Shown: positions 44,781 through 58,100 of the stretch, piece after piece
Numbering within the stretch: the first letter of the stretch is position 1
Layout of the letters: the number at the start of each line of letters is the position of its first letter
Source: Hofstenia miamia
Taxonomy: Eukaryota; Xenacoelomorpha; Acoela
DNA length: 64,000 nt
Direction of reading: 5' to 3'
NCBI GenBank assembly: GCA_004352715.1
Contig: SCFE01000019.1
Coordinates: 1,583,620 to 1,647,619, forward strand
Translations under genes and position numbers: made by a program
Notes under the pieces: generated by a model
Database searches by the model: none
What the model was told of the DNA's origin: nothing
The model's input: only the letters and a program-made list of their open reading frames with translations

Positions 44781-47700
44781 TTAAGTTTGTGGTAACAGTA
44801 GGACAGTGGGACCTGATAACAACTTTTGCATCTCCTCCACCATTTCAATAGCAAGGACATTGTCCCAAGACAAAACTTCAGCATACTTAGGGCGCCTAGT
44901 AATCTGCATCAATGTCTCTCATTGTGTGATGGCTTTGCTAAGTAGTTGAAAGAACTCAATTTTGGGCAGGCGAGAGCTGATCAGGCAATTTCTTTGTAAA
45001 TTGTTAAGTCTACTTGTGAATGTATTGTAAAACTGCTCATTGAGCCAGAGAACTTTCAAGGCAATCATGAGGGTCATGAGTGCATCTGTGTCTGAAGTGT
45101 GTGAGTCCTCTGCACTGATCTGGGTGTTGGGATAAAAATGTGTAAAGACTTCACAGAGAGATCACATTCAAGTAGTATTGTTCATAAAGAGTGAGCAATA
45201 CTCATTGACCTGTTGGAGAGTTATTTCCTCTGGATTGTTCATCTTGGCCCTCAGCATAGTAATGATTTCAATTCTTTTTGTGACATCATAATTGCATGTT
45301 ATCATCTTGACATTGTTGATCCACATCATGTCTCCTGAAGCTTGAAATAATATAAGGACGCATGGGTATAACAAAGTGATCTTAGTGTGGATCTTCTGAA
45401 GTTGTGTTGAGATTGGCTGCCCCTTTTGAAAGATGTCCTTGATGGTTAACTTGCAGTAAATGAAAACGCATTCAGGATTGCCACAGTCTATTAAGGTGTC
45501 CCTTGTTTCTTTGTAATCTTTCATCTTCATGGCTTTAGTGATCTCTGTTGCAGTAGATATGTAATTAATTTTATCAGACAAGTGGGCTGACACCTTTTTG
45601 TGCTCCTTCCTTATTCTCCAAGATGGTAAAATTAGTGGTGTCATTAGGCATGGTGGTGGTATACAGGGCAGATTGTGTTTCTTGGCATTGGTTTCCAACT
45701 GTTCAAACTCAACCTTTTTCTTGAGCATGGCAGTCCCAATTGTGATAGGATAATTGATCTTAGCATCCTTGATTGAATCCCAAAAAGTACTCCTTAATCC
45801 ATGTTTGCAGAGGTTCATAACTTGAGTAGAGGAAATGCATAGTTGGGCCATAGTGCATTCTATGTCCAAGGCTATTTGTTACCTAGGTGATTGTAGAAGC
45901 ACTAACTCCTCCTTTGTAAACATTTCAGTGAGGCACCACTTCATAAAGCCCAGAATATCATTATCACAGTTACTCTCAATGATGCAGTCAGCTATTGTGA
46001 GCTTCTCAGTGAACTCCTCAGGATGGTGTTCAATGGTAAGTATGTGCTCATCTTTGGTAATGGACCAGGCGGGTGTGGGGACAGGGGAGGTTGCAACTCC
46101 AGAAAACTTTTGTAAGTTGATGGCCTTGAGGAGGGCCTTAGTGCCAGGTGATACCTTGATAGCTGATGAAGACAATAGCTCTTCTTTGTGGTAAAATTGC
46201 TCAAGGGAGCACATCGTTTGTCCAATAACAGTGAGCAGAATGACTTCGCCATCTTTGGCTGCATGTCTTCTAGTCTTGGCTATTTTGTTGTAGCCACTAT
46301 TGGTATAATTCATTTTCTCCAGGTTGAACAGAATCTCAGTTTTCATATGGATGTTGTAATGGGTAACAAGCTCCAAGAACTGCTGCATGGACCTGGGCTC
46401 TTGACGGATAAGACAGTTTGTGTAGAGTGGAGCATACTCTGAGTTAAGTGATGGAAATTTGGTTTTGGCAGTGGCTCCCCAAATATAATTTTTGAGGGTA
46501 TCAGAAAAAATATTAAGATCTGAAAACATGACACCAAGACCATTTACAATCATTTGTGGTGGCAATCACCCTAGGGGACTGCTGGTTCCTATTAATCTTG
46601 CATAGTGCTTCTCAAAACGCTTCTCAAATGCTGGTAAAGAACATGCATGTAGCAGCCAATTCTTCACTTTCCAGGCTGTGGGACAAATCACGAGTTCATG
46701 GGTGCATAACTTGGCTAGATTCTCTTGGTCATGTTGGTTGAGAGGTAACTGAAGCTGGGGATTGCTCATAAGAAAAATTGAGAGGATCCAAATGGCTCCA
46801 CAAGATTGGATAGAAGGTGCAAAATTCTCAGAGAATAACTTTTCTGCAGTTTTGTTGATCCTGCAAGATGTAAGATATGCACAGTTCCATAAGTAGTCTT
46901 TCCACAGATCTCAAGTACTGCAGATTCTAATAGTTGGCCACTCAGTTTTGGGGCTCTTATCTGCTTTCAGTGATGTCAAAATTCCATTGAACTCAGCTAG
47001 TGTGGTCACACTCTGAGAGAAAGCAAGACTAACATGAATGTCTGTAATGGTGGCCAAGCCAGGCAGGTTGATGTTAATTGACTCAAGAGTTTGAGCATGG
47101 ACAGCAGCGTCAATGATTATTCTTGTATCAATGGCGTGGCAATGCATAGGGATCCTTTTGCAAAGCAAGAGATCAGTGTATATCAGCTTAGTTATTGAAA
47201 TAATGTTTGTATGATACATACTCACTGGCTTATAATAGTTACTGTATAGAATCATAAAGTCTTCCATTTGGAAGTGGAGAATTTCGACCTGCTCTGGGAT
47301 CTCGTCCTGGTATTCTTCCTTTAAAAACATGGCAAGGTGGATATTCTCAACCTTCACAAGTCAGTAGGCAATTTCTATCTTCTCCATGATCCTTGGGCTG
47401 GTTCACCTCACGTACATGGAAAAAGTAAACAATGAGAAAATTCTCAAAATCAATGTTAACACATTTGAACTTTTGGATGGATTTATTGCTGTTAAGAAGC
47501 TGGCACAAGTGTGTGAGGTTAAAGACCTCGTCAAACATAGTGTGGACAGTACTCTACCAATAGGGCCTCTTTAGCCCACCATGCATCTTAGAATTGTAAC
47601 AAATAATAGTGTTGATTTTCAGCCTACACTCAGCATCAATGACAGATGGGATAACATCAATAGAGCATGTTAATGACTTAGTGTTATATGTCCACCTCAG

Positions 47701-48084
47701 TTTGTTCCTAGTTTCTTTAGACAAGTTGTTGTGCATGAAACTAATGGCCTTAGGGTTTGTGATAAAGTATGGGTGGAGTATCTAATCTCCAACTTTGGAT
47801 GTCTTCTTCTGCCTTTCTTCAGTCTTCTTTGATCGATTACTTGTAGAAGCATGTGACAAAGGACTGGGACTAGAGGGGGTTATCAAGTCACTTTGGGGTG
47901 GTTGGGTGTCACTTATATTAGCACTAATATTAGCAAAAGGCATTCTTACTCTACTAGACTCCTCAGGTTCCTGCTGAGAGTGTTTTCTCCCTGTGTAGTC
48001 ATCTGAGGTCTGCTCCTGAGGGGAGTGTTGTCTCCCAAAGTAGTTGTGGGAATCATACTCCCAAGGAGAGTGTTGTCTCCCCAA
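44781..48084 (-). pseudogene. ORF3 (about 1,100 codons, unknown function), best-preserved copy
   Basis: This gene lies between pol and the 3' LTR of the minus-strand element. Two frames cover it. The first is open from 48084 to about 47347 (residues 1-245), with one frame change near 47350. The second runs 47357 to the TAA at 44781 with about half a dozen stops. The N-terminus has three 15-residue repeats (GRQHSPWEYDSHNYF, GRQHSPQEQTSDDYT, GRKHSQQEPEESSRV), then a Ser/Pro region and a basic RSKKTEERQKKTSK stretch. The body has KLIYTDLLLCKRIP, PPQMIVNGLGVMFSDLNI, DVTKRIEIITML and a helical C-terminus (EMVEEMQKLL). No envelope features (signal peptide, transmembrane helix) or enzyme motif are seen. 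ORF3 is conserved in three elements, so it is likely a real element gene, not junk. Confidence 0.6.
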
Positions 48085-48299
48085 TTAGTCGGGCGTTCTG
48101 TTACTCAAGTCCTCTTGTGTCCTTCCTTGTTTCCAGGATATGCTCTCCTCTGCTTGATGGGGGGTAACATCTCACCTCCTTTCATCTCACAGATTGTGTC
48201 TTTGCCTCACTCATCTCCTTGCAGGCAGCTGGTTTTCAGTTTGTTTCATCTGATGTGGCTTGGTTGCCAAACATAAAGATTAATTAGGTTCCCAATCTT

Positions 48300-48387
48300 G
48301 GGTATTTAAATGATCTAAATACTCTTGGTCTCTAACTCTATGTCTAGGCAAAATATGAGTAGCAGTAATGTTGCTACTATTGCTACT
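48300..48387 (-). pseudogene. Minus-strand element: end of pol/leader to ORF3
   Basis: Read minus, it matches the sequence between integrase and ORF3 in the plus element (near 54975-55100; shared CTACTCATATTTTGCC and ACCCAxGATTGGGA). It stops at the CTACT duplication (48383-48387). It therefore joins the right-hand piece at 60216 once the insert is removed. Confidence 0.7.
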
Positions 48388-49302
48388 CTTCTCTCAGGGC
48401 CCTTATTTTTACCTTTATTAAATTAATGGCACTCTTTCATTAATTTGGTGCTAATCTTTGATTAATTTAGTGATTTTAATGATTTTCAGTGTTTTCAAAC
48501 TTAATTTTCAAATTTGTTATTAATTGTCCCCTAAATCAAGTTGGATGTGTAATTGCTTGTTTGAATTGTGAGTGCAATTAAGTGAATTTGTAAATGGTAA
48601 ATATTTACCTTTTTTCTGCATAAAAGTATGGAAATTATTGTAGCAAATGTTAAATAAATTTTGTCTTGCTGGATACCATTTGCTTTTTTATTATTTATAA
48701 TATCTCTAACCTTTTTAGATATGGTATTGATTTTATAATAATGAATCTGTAAGATCTGGCAATAATGTGGGAGGAACTCTGCTGTGCCTGGGGTGACGAC
48801 TCACTCCTTGACAGATGGTAGCCCATATTGTGGTCACTTTAGGTCTAGGCCTATGTATAGGGAATAACAACTGTTTACATCAATAAATTTGTACATGCAC
48901 TTAAAACAACACAATGCAATATAATATGCCACTGGCGTACAAGAATACATGACAATTACATGTTATTATATCTTATTAAATGAGCTGAGATAAGAAGAAC
49001 ACTGAGCTAAATTTGTTTTACTGAGCTAGAAATTAATACACACAATTTGCACCTTGGTGAGTAAGGATGGTTTTTCATGATTTGGCTTTGGCGTGATGCT
49101 TTGTGAATTGGTCGCTATCTGGAATGCCTTCTTGAGGAATGGTTTCAGTTCTTTCTATAGTGAAATTGGCAAACTACCAATGTTCATTTGTTTTGTTGGA
49201 AAACTGGTTGCTCTTGGCAATGGTAAATCTTTGCAACCTTCAGTCACTACTATGTGTTACCCAGTGCCACTTGACCTGCTAGACGCGCCCTGTGATTCTA
49301 CA
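48388..49302 (+). repeat. 5' LTR of the nested gypsy element
   Basis: It matches 58648-60215 apart from filler. It ends GCCCTGTGATTCTACA, as does the 3' LTR. Its first ten bases are altered: 48388-48392 reads CTTCT where the 3' LTR has TGTAGAGTCA before CTCAGGGCCC, which implies a small deletion/substitution at the edge. Contains AATAAA at about 48653. Differences from the 3' LTR are roughly 3% by eye. Confidence 0.85.
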
Positions 49303-49322
49303 TGGTGACCCTGACGTGATTC
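49303..49322 (+). other. Primer-binding site
   Basis: TGGTGACCCTGACGTGATTC follows the LTR end immediately. A TGG start is expected where a tRNA 3' CCA end primes minus-strand synthesis. The exact tRNA was not determined. Confidence 0.75.
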
Positions 49323-49848
49323 AGAACTGTTCTTGGTGTTTTCTTACTGTATTTGGTTTTGTTCTTTCCATTAGGTGTGAGTCAGCTGGGATGGATTTCC
49401 CCTGACTGTGATTTACTTCACCACCAATTGATGCACAACTTTACCTCATACATAATTCTACACTTCCAATTCTGTGATCTGAAGCTGTTACCAAGCCTCA
49501 ATTGTTCTTACTTGTTCTTAGTGCCATATTGGCGTTGTCTCATTATTCTAGTATTTAGAATGATTACCATACCTATACCTCACTGCTGTCAGTCAGTTAC
49601 TTTTTGTTTCTCCTATGCAGTTGGATGTTTCTCCTACATTATTGGAATTGCTTTTGGAACCTCTTTTTCTTACTTTACTTTTACTTATTCTTGTTACTTA
49701 TGGATATGGATTTCTCTATTTCTCATAATGGGACTCCCACTTAGGACTTCCCCTGTGTGAGTGCTGGTGGCCTCAACACTGCCCCTCACACTGTTGGATT
49801 TGATTCTGCTGTTGTTTTATCTACACCCCTACTAAACTTGTTTCTGCT
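49323..49848 (+). other. Leader of the nested gypsy element
   Basis: Between the primer-binding site and the gag ATG. It has no reading frame of note; presumably it holds packaging and dimerisation signals. Confidence 0.5.
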
Positions 49849-50972
49849 ATGTCTACACCCTCCAAAGTTTTTCAGCAAGTGATCCTCATTCCTGCTACCT
49901 TGTCAAATCTGTTCATTTCATATAAGCCAATGTTGCCTTCTCTTGAGTCACTGACAACCAAAGTTGAACAGCTTAGAGAAGCCCTCTCTGAGCAGATTTC
50001 TCAGTGCCACTCCTGTGAAGCCTGTCTTGATGCCTTGCAGGCAGAGTTGCAACAACAAGCCACTGCTGCTTGGCAGTGTGAGAGATGCTTGCTTGCATTA
50101 GAGATGCAAGTTCAAGAACATACCCTGTGTTTTCCACTGATCTCGTCAGAAGAACCTGAGTATGTAACTTGTGCCTTCTTGGATAGTGCTCTTGATGCTC
50201 TCTCTGAAACATTTTCACATATTATATTGCAAACATTTTCTGCTCACCTTTCTCATGCTCTGACAGCACCTACCATGACTCCAGTGACGCTGCCATTTGT
50301 TACCCCCATTACCTCTTTTACAGTTGGAGGCCCTACATTTACCCAGTCAGCTCTTACACAAGTTTCAACTTTAACCACCATAGCTATGCTGGGCCCCTGT
50401 ACCCTGAGCACAACAGTAGTGCCTACTGCACCTGTCAGTGTTACAGTTACGCCAACTGCTATGATCACTTTGCCTCCTCCTCTGAGTAACCCTATCAGGT
50501 CTGCAACAACTTGTTGGCCATGCTTTACCCAGTCTATTTTCCCACAGAAGCATCTGGAAGTGAACCAGCAAACCTTTTCAATTGACACTTCGTGTTGCCC
50601 AAATTTACTGGGAAGATTGACCAGATCTCACAGTCATTTGAAGAGTGGCTCTTCCTCTTTGAGCGCACTATGAAACAATATAAAGCTACACAGGATGCTG
50701 CAGTTGCTCAATTTCCCATGTATCTCCAAGGCCTTGCATACAATCAGTACATGATGTTGGACAGAGAGGTTAAAACTGATTACCAATTACTCATCAGTCA
50801 TTTTGAGGACCATTACATGGTGCCTCATATAAAACAGCAATATAAGATGCTCTTATGTGATCTCTCCTTCAAAAAGGAAGATGATGTCAGGACCTATATT
50901 ATGCAGGTCAACAGACTTTTTTGCCTTAGCAAGTTGACGCCAGAATACTCGCAACATGATCTCTTTTTGTAA
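49849..50972 (+). pseudogene. gag of the nested gypsy element (frameshifted)
   Basis: The first frame (49849 to about 50590) starts MSTPSKVFQQ and has a coiled-coil-like helical segment with cysteines (about residues 38-85), then a long Thr/Pro/Val-rich low-complexity stretch. After a frame change at about 50590 comes the retrotransposon gag capsid domain: LPKFTGKIDQ, SFEEWLFLFERTMKQ and VKTDYQLLISHFEDHYMVP, ending near 50972. This matches the Retrotrans_gag helical core that forms the capsid. No zinc-knuckle CCHC follows, although sequence up to 51390 is too degraded to exclude its loss. ATG 49849 is the first in this frame after the leader. Confidence 0.7.
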
Positions 50973-51387
50973 ATCTGTCGGGGTCTTCCCTCCACCATTC
51001 AGAGCTGTCTCAAACTTAAGTGCAATCCAGAGGACAATCAGTATAGTGTACATGTTGCAAAATACAACTTGCATTGAAAAAGATGCTGGAGATTTGAAGA
51101 CAGGTCAGACGACCCCCAAACCGCCAACCTCCTCAAGTTCTGCTGTAGTGTCGAAAAAACCTGATAATGAAGTAACACATTACAGACAATCAAGTCACAT
51201 TCAGACTCAGTATTGTGCAAGCATTTGTCTAGTGGCTAATGGAGATGGTTTCATTATTGAAGAGCTGTCAACTGAAGTGTACTCCTGACACCAATGTCAA
51301 GTCTGTCAGTCATTTAAATTAGATGGAGCACCGCCTCCTTCCTGATGTCTTGGTGATCACCTCATTACTGCAACCAACCTCATCCCT

Positions 51388-51708
51388 GTGGATGTGAACA
51401 GACTTTTAATCAATGTCACAATTGATACGGGAGCCTCTGCTTCCATAATAAGCAACACCTTTTGCAACAAGCTTTGTTTGGAGAGAGAGAGTCTCTTGCT
51501 GTCTAAATCACACTTGCTGGATGCTTCAGGAAATACTATCTCATTGAAAGGTCAAATAAATAACCTTGAACTACAAATTTGTCAGGAGTGTTTCCAAGTA
51601 GATCTCATCATTATAGACACTTGTGATCAGCCCTTGCCATACGACATTATCCTTGGCAATGATTTTCTCAAAAAGAATGCCTGCATCATAGACTATCTCA
51701 ATCTGTGA
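51388..51708 (+). pseudogene. Protease of the nested gypsy element
   Basis: VTIDTGASASIIS carries the retropepsin DTG active site, with YDIILGNDFLKKN the second conserved block at about residue 88-100. The domain is close to that of gypsy-1. A stop (TGA, 51706-51708) terminates the frame. It would cleave Gag and Pol in the capsid. Confidence 0.8.
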
Positions 51709-52012
51709 AAGCAAGCCTCAGGAGGAACTTTCTACAATTTGCAACCAAGAAATTCTGTTAAAACTCTCTGAAACTATTGTTGTGGAACCCTGGCACTGGC
51801 GACGATTTGCTGTCACTGCTAACTCTCCTTACAAGGGCAATGTAATGATCTCTGGACAAAGAGGGAAACACCTTCTGGGCATACACTTTTCTCTGGACCT
51901 CTGTCATGTCTCCCATGGCAGGACTTGTATCACTGTGCTCAACAGTTCTGCTCGTCTGATCTGAATAGATCCGACCAAGATTTCCATTATTGCGACTCTG
52001 GTCCAACTTGAA

Positions 52013-53112
52013 ATGAAAGCCACAGCTTGTCTGCTTGTTCTCACTGTGATTCATGATCTGAGTGAACCCAGTGATCCAGTACAGATCCCAGTCATAAATG
52101 AAAAAACTCATGGGCACCTGAGTCCCCATGAATGTGATTTGCTTTCTGCTCTCTTGTGCCAGCACCATGATGTATTCAACTATGTCTCAATTAGCTTTGG
52201 TAAGGTCATTGGGGAACAACACGAAATTACAACTAAAAGTGATCACCCTATTCAGTTGCCAGTTCAGCAAATGCCAGAGAACCTACATGCAGAGTATGAA
52301 CAGATACTCAGTGATCTGATAGAGAGTGGTATCATTCAAAGCAGCAACAGCCCCTATGCAGCACCTACAGTGTTTATTTGGCAAGGTGAGAAGTACCACC
52401 TTTGCATTGATTTTAGAAAACTAAATGACATTACTATCAAGGATGTGTATCCTTTACCTCACATTGAAGATCTTTTATACAGTGCTAGCCAATACAGTTT
52501 GTTCTCATGCCTAGATCTCTGCAAGCCCTATTGGCAAGCCTGCTGACATCCTGAAAACAGCCTTTATAATGCCATACAGCCTTTTCAAGTGGAAATACAT
52601 GGCCTTCAGGCTCTGTAATGCCCCTGCCACTTTTCAGCATTATGTTACTCTCATACTGCAGAATGGGGCCAACATCCTCAAACCAGGGATCGTGGCATAT
52701 ATGGACGACATTCTTGTCACTGGACACACATTCACCAATCATTTGCATAAGTTGGGTCAAGATCTTGTATGACTCTGGTCTCTAGGTCAATGGCAATAAG
52801 TGTTCTCTTATTTTGCCACAAGTTACTTTCTTAGGAAGGGTAATTGAACCTGGAAGAATTTCAATAAAGAATGATGCAAAAGACCATCTTGATCACATCA
52901 AGACTCCATGCTCTCACAAGGATGTCCAATGCTTGATGGGCTTTCTGAATTACTATGGCTCATTTATTCCTGAGTTGGCTAATCAAACAAAGCACATTTC
53001 TAACCTGCTCCAGAAAAATAGTGAGTTCCATTGGACCTGGGCTGAGCAAGACGAGCTAGACTCTGTGAAGCTAGAACTGAGGTGGATTCCAAGTCTCAAC
53101 ATGCCTGACTAA
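52013..53112 (+). pseudogene. Reverse transcriptase of the nested gypsy element
   Basis: Segments in order are PIQLPVQQMPENLHAEY, then IIQSSNSPYAAPTVFIWQGE, CIDFRKLNDITIKDVYPLP, YSLFSCLDL (retaining the LD of the first catalytic motif), WKYMAFRLCNAPATFQHYV and the catalytic AYMDDILVTG near 52700. The thumb/connection follows in the 52813-53112 frame (VTFLGRVIEPGRISI, then LMGFLNYYGSFIPELANQTK). Breaks occur at about 52544 (TGA) and 52770, but all RT motifs are legible. Confidence 0.9.
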
Positions 53113-53480
53113 ACCAAAGAATTCTTAATTGATTGTGATGCAAGCTCTGTTGCCATCAGTGGCGTTTTAAGTCAAATCATCATTGGTTGAGAAAGCCCTG
53201 TTCAGTACTTCAATTGGAAGCTCTGAAGCACTGAGTTAAACTATGGGGCCACTAAATCCAAGTGCTAGCGCTTGTCAAGAGCCTAAAGAAATTTTGCTTC
53301 TTCATCCTAGGTCAACAGTTTACTGTATGCACCAATAACTCCATGCTAGCCTGGCTTAAGAAGTTTTCTATCAAAAAATTGAACATTGTTGCCCAGTGGA
53401 TCAAGTACCTTAATGACTTTACCTTTATGATCACCCACTGTCCAGGGAAACTCCATCTAAACGCAGATTACTTCACTGCC
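53113..53480 (+). pseudogene. RNase H of the nested gypsy element
   Basis: DCDASSVAISGVL, then after breaks ALVKSLKKFCFFILGQQFTV, CTNNSMLAWLKKFS and HCPGKLHLNADYFTALP. D and A positions match the Ty3-type RNase H, although CTDNS has become CTNNS, which removes a metal-binding aspartate. Confidence 0.8.
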
Positions 53481-54910
53481 CTCCCCAGCTACAAGCAAGA
53501 TCTTAGGAAGCTGGTTGGTGAGAAGACTCCATTTGGGTTTATCCCTACCTGTGAGTATGAGCTCCTTCCTGAAATCAATGCTGATTGGAATGGGAAAGAG
53601 ATCCTCCCCATCCTTGTGAAGGAAGAGATCTCTGAAAAGGAAATTGCTGTCCATCAGCAGCATGATAAGATCTTGTTGGAGATCATAGCAGAAGTAAATA
53701 ATCTGAATTATGCTTTAGGCTGTTCTGTGAAGAGGTACTTCCAGCATTACAATTGGAAAGTCACAGAAGCTGGGCTCCTGTATGCCCATAGTCAAAACAG
53801 CTGGCTGGCAATCCCCAAGTATTTTAGGAGGGATCTCATTTGGAAGATCCATGAGCTAGGTCCTCTGGGAATCGTCCAGACTGAGAGAACTTTTAACTCT
53901 TGCTACGTCACCATCAGAATACAAGCTGCTGTTGAATACATAATTGCAAAGCATGCCTGCTTCAGGGAGCCAGACACTTTCCAGAGTAAAGAGCCAAGCT
54001 CCACAGTTGGGTTGCCAAATGAACAAACAAAGTAGTCCATATGGACTTAGAGAAATTATCACAAGATGAGGAAGGCTTTCAGTATCTTCTGGTCTTGATT
54101 GACCACTTCACTAAGTATGCAAGGCTCATCCTGCTCAATAGTACTACAGTTGAAGTCATCAGAGAGAAAATTGTGATGGAGTGGATCTTTAAGTTCAGAC
54201 CTATGGAGAGGTTAGTCTCCAATTGCAGTCCTCAACCTGATTGCCACCCTCATGAAAGAGTTAGAGATTGTACATGATTTCAATACTGTGTACCACCTGC
54301 AGTCAAATGGTGTCATCAAATGATTAAATTGCACCATCATTACATTAATTAGAGTAGCTCTAGCCTGGGCCACTGGTCAGCATTGGAAGTGAGTAATACA
54401 GGTAGTAGAATTTTTCTATAATACAGCCATCCACTCTACTACTAAAGTCAGCCCTTTTAAGGCTATGTTTGGCTGCGAGGCAAATACACTGCTATCCATA
54501 ATGTTCCCGGATTACAATGAACCTACCCTAGAGAATTTTGTGAACTGGATGCTACAGGAGTTTCAGGAAGTGCATATTACCATATGCTGAAATACCAACC
54601 AGTTAATTATTCACCAATGAAGAAACTTTAATAGAAAATTGTATGGTGAACTGCACAAACAAGGAGATTCTGTTTTTGCGTACTTCCCTCATCAGATTAC
54701 CAACCCCAATCAGGTGTGAAAGCTTGCCGCCAATTGGCAGGGACCTTTTGTGATCATGAAAGTATTAGATCACCACCAGTACTTACTAAATAACAGTAAA
54801 GTCGCCCACTTTCAACAACTTAGGCGAACTATTAAAGATATAAATAATACAGTCATTGACAATAATAACAAGTTTTCCCTCATTGATGATGGCGTGAACA
54901 AATTGAGTAT
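53481..54910 (+). pseudogene. Integrase of the nested gypsy element
   Basis: The H2C2 zinc-binding domain is seen as IHELGPLGIVQTERTF and IIAKHACF (His altered). The core reads DLEKLSQDEEGFQYLLVLIDHFTKYARLI, preserving the first D, then MEWIFKFRPMERLVSN with the D of S-D-x-G-x-x-F lost. Downstream EFFYNTAIHSTTKVSPFKAMF and NFVNWMLQEFQEVHI appear in other frames (54410-54600), and the chromodomain-free C-terminus ends near 54830 (KVAHFQQLRRTIKDINN). It is inactive. Confidence 0.8.
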
Positions 54911-55166
54911 TATGACAATCTCACTGAGTGTGAGGAAGATGACCTTACTCAGGTCTAGTATAATAGTAACCTTGGTAATAGTAGCAACACTATAGCTACT
55001 CATATTTTGCCTCAGAGAAAAGCTAGAAATCAGAGATATTTAGATCATTAAAATACCCAGGATTGGGATGTTAACCTTATATTTTTGTTTAGCAACCATG
55101 AAACAATCAGAGAATGGACGAACCCATGAGACGAAACCAGCCAAGCAGCTACACTGAGATGAATAG

Positions 55167-58100
55167 ATGAGAGCACCTCACATAAGTGAGAGTGCCCAGC
55201 AGAGGACTCCAGTAGCTGCAGCCGCCACTATGAGAGGAGACAACTCTGCCCTTGGGATCGTGATTCCCATGACTACGCATGGAGACAACTCTTTGTGTGA
55301 GATTCCGAGGAGTCTAGAGTGCCCTTTGCTCACATTAGTCACATTAGTCCTCCTAGTCCTGGTCCCTTGTCCCATGATTCAACTAGTTTCAGATCCAGGA
55401 AAGCAGAAGAGAGAAAAGCAAAGACTTCTAAAGTTGGGAACAAGATTTTACACCTGTATTTTATTGCTATGCAAAGGGCGGTCTATTTGGTCCAAGACAA
55501 CTTATCTGAGGATACCAAGAATAAGCTTTGATGGACCTTTAACACTAAGGCACTTACCTGTTCCATCAATATCATTCCTTTCACTATCAACACAGAATGC
55601 AGGCCAAGATTAATACCATCATCTGTTACAACTCAAAGATGCAGGGTGGTATGCTGCAACCATACTGGTGGAGCACAGTTTATACGATGTTTAACAAAGA
55701 TTTCAACTTGTCCCACCTATGCCAGCTCCTGAACAGTAAAGGGAAAATCAAAAAGTTCGAGTGCATTAACATTGATTTTGATTACCTGCTAATCATTTAT
55801 TTCTTTCAGGTGAATGAAGTGACACACCGCAAAATCATGGAGAAAATTGAGATTGCTTATCAGCTCACTAAGGTTGAGAATATTTGACTTGTTATGTTTC
55901 TAAAAGAAGAATAGCAGGATAACGTTCCTGATGAAGTAGAAGGTTTCCATTTCCACACTTCACAGGTTTCTACAGTAGTTCGTACATGCCAACCAGTATG
56001 TACAACACCAACATCATCTCAGCCACTAAGCTTATCTATACAGATCTACTCATGTGCAAGAAGATTCCAACACATCGCCTCGCAGTCAACACTCAACTTA
56101 TCATAGATGCATGCATTCATGCTCAAATGTTAGAGTCTATCAACATAAATCTGCCTCGCCTCTCCTACATGTCAGACCTTCACGTAAGTTTTGCTTTCTC
56201 TCAGAGTGCAGCCACTTTGCAGGAGACAGTCAGGAAATGGAGTGGCCCACAATTAGCATCCGCAGCCCAAACTTGCAGTATAACCAATCAGTCAAAAGGG
56301 TCTTGGCAGAATTGCGACTCTCACATGACATGCAGGATCACCAGAACTTTTCAGAAAAGCTTTTCTCAGAGAAATTCGCTCCAGCAATTCAATCATGCAG
56401 AGCCATGTGGATATTGGCTGCCTTCCTCACATGTGACCCGCAGCTCCAACTACCTTTGGACAAAGCAGCCTGAGAGAAGCTTGCCAAACAGTGGCCTCAT
56501 GACCTGCCACTTGGAAAGTAAAGAACTGGATGTTACACTCATGCTCACTACCTGCTTCACCAGGAAAGTCAAAGAAAGCAATGGAATGCTTTGAGAAGTA
56601 TTACGCTCAACTCATTGGGTCTAGTGGCCCAATTGGCCATCTGCCTCCACAAATGATTGTGAACCGCCTAGGAGTCGCCTTCTCTGACTTAAACATCTTC
56701 TNAGATGCGGGTATATCAAACATTAAATTATAAAACAAAAATATATTCNTAAAGAACTGGATGTTACACTCATGCTCACTACCTGCTTCACCAGGAAAGT
56801 CAAAGAAAGCAATGGAATGCTTTGAGAAGTATTACGCTCAACTCATTGGGTCTAGTGGCCCAATTGGCCATCTGCCTCCACAAATGATTGTGAACCGCCT
56901 AGGAGTCGCCTTCTCTGACTTAAACATCTTCTTGAACACTCTCAAGAAATACATGTGGGGAGCCACCACTGAAATGAAGTTTCCTTTGATTAACTCCAAG
57001 TACAGGCCTCTCTGCACCAGTCAACTAATGTGCCACAAGCCTGGTTCAACACAGCAATTCCTCAAACTTGTTGGTCACTATGGCATTCCTGCTTGCACAG
57101 AAATCTTCTTCAACTTGGAGCACCTTAATTATCTGGAATGTGGCTAAAATCATCTCATCAGAACTCAGCAACAGGCAACAAAGGATGGAGAGATCATTCC
57201 CATCACAATGCTAGAACAAACAATGAAGTCACCCCAGCAATTTTACCAAGAGGAAAAGTTGCTAGCCTCGTCCGCCATTGGGGTATCACCAACAACCAAG
57301 GCCTTAATCAAAGCTGTCAATCTAGAAAAGTTTTCAGGATCTGCAGTCTCACCAAAGCCTATGCCTGCCTGGTTGTATCATGGAAAACCAAAGGATCCTC
57401 ACTATCAAACACCACCCAAATGAGTTTGCTGATAAGCCAGTGATCATTGATCAAGGCATTGAGCCTAACAGTGACAATGACGTCCTAGGTCTTATGAAAT
57501 AGTGTCTCACAGAGATGTTCACCAAGGAAGAGCTGGTCCTCCTACTATCACCAGGGCAACAACTCATCCTGGACATAGAGTGTACTACTGCCTGCCTACG
57601 CATCACTATGCCTCAAGTAGACAAGTTATGGAGCCATGGACTCTGTGGAACCTTTTGGGAATTGATTTGCAAAGCCAAGATCAATTACCCAGTCACCATT
57701 GGAATGGCCACTCTCAAAAGGAAAGCTAGCTTCACACAACTGGAAGAAAACGTTGAGAAGAATAATCTACTCTGCATTCCACCTCCTTGCCTGATGACTC
57801 CATTGATCCTGCTGTCTTGGAGGGTCCGTCGCAGAAATGAAAAAGGTCTCTTCCCACCTCTCTGATCAAATCAACTATGTATCTACTGTGGCTAAAGTTA
57901 ACAGAGCAATGCAGACTAAAGAATACAAAGAAACCCGTGATACATTGCTAGAAGTTGGAAACCCTGAGAGGGTCTACACCAATGGGAAATTCACTATCAA
58001 GGACATTTTTCAGAAGGGGCAACCTATCTCCACACAATGGGAAAAAATCCACTGCACCATTAATTCTCTGGATCCCTGCATCATGATTCTATTTCAAGCT

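Noticed and set aside
49353-49760. Hydrophobic 135-codon frame in the nested gypsy leader, membrane-protein-like
   Set aside because: Lies between primer-binding site and gag, is not conserved in the other elements seen, and Phe/Tyr/Leu richness follows from T-rich sequence.
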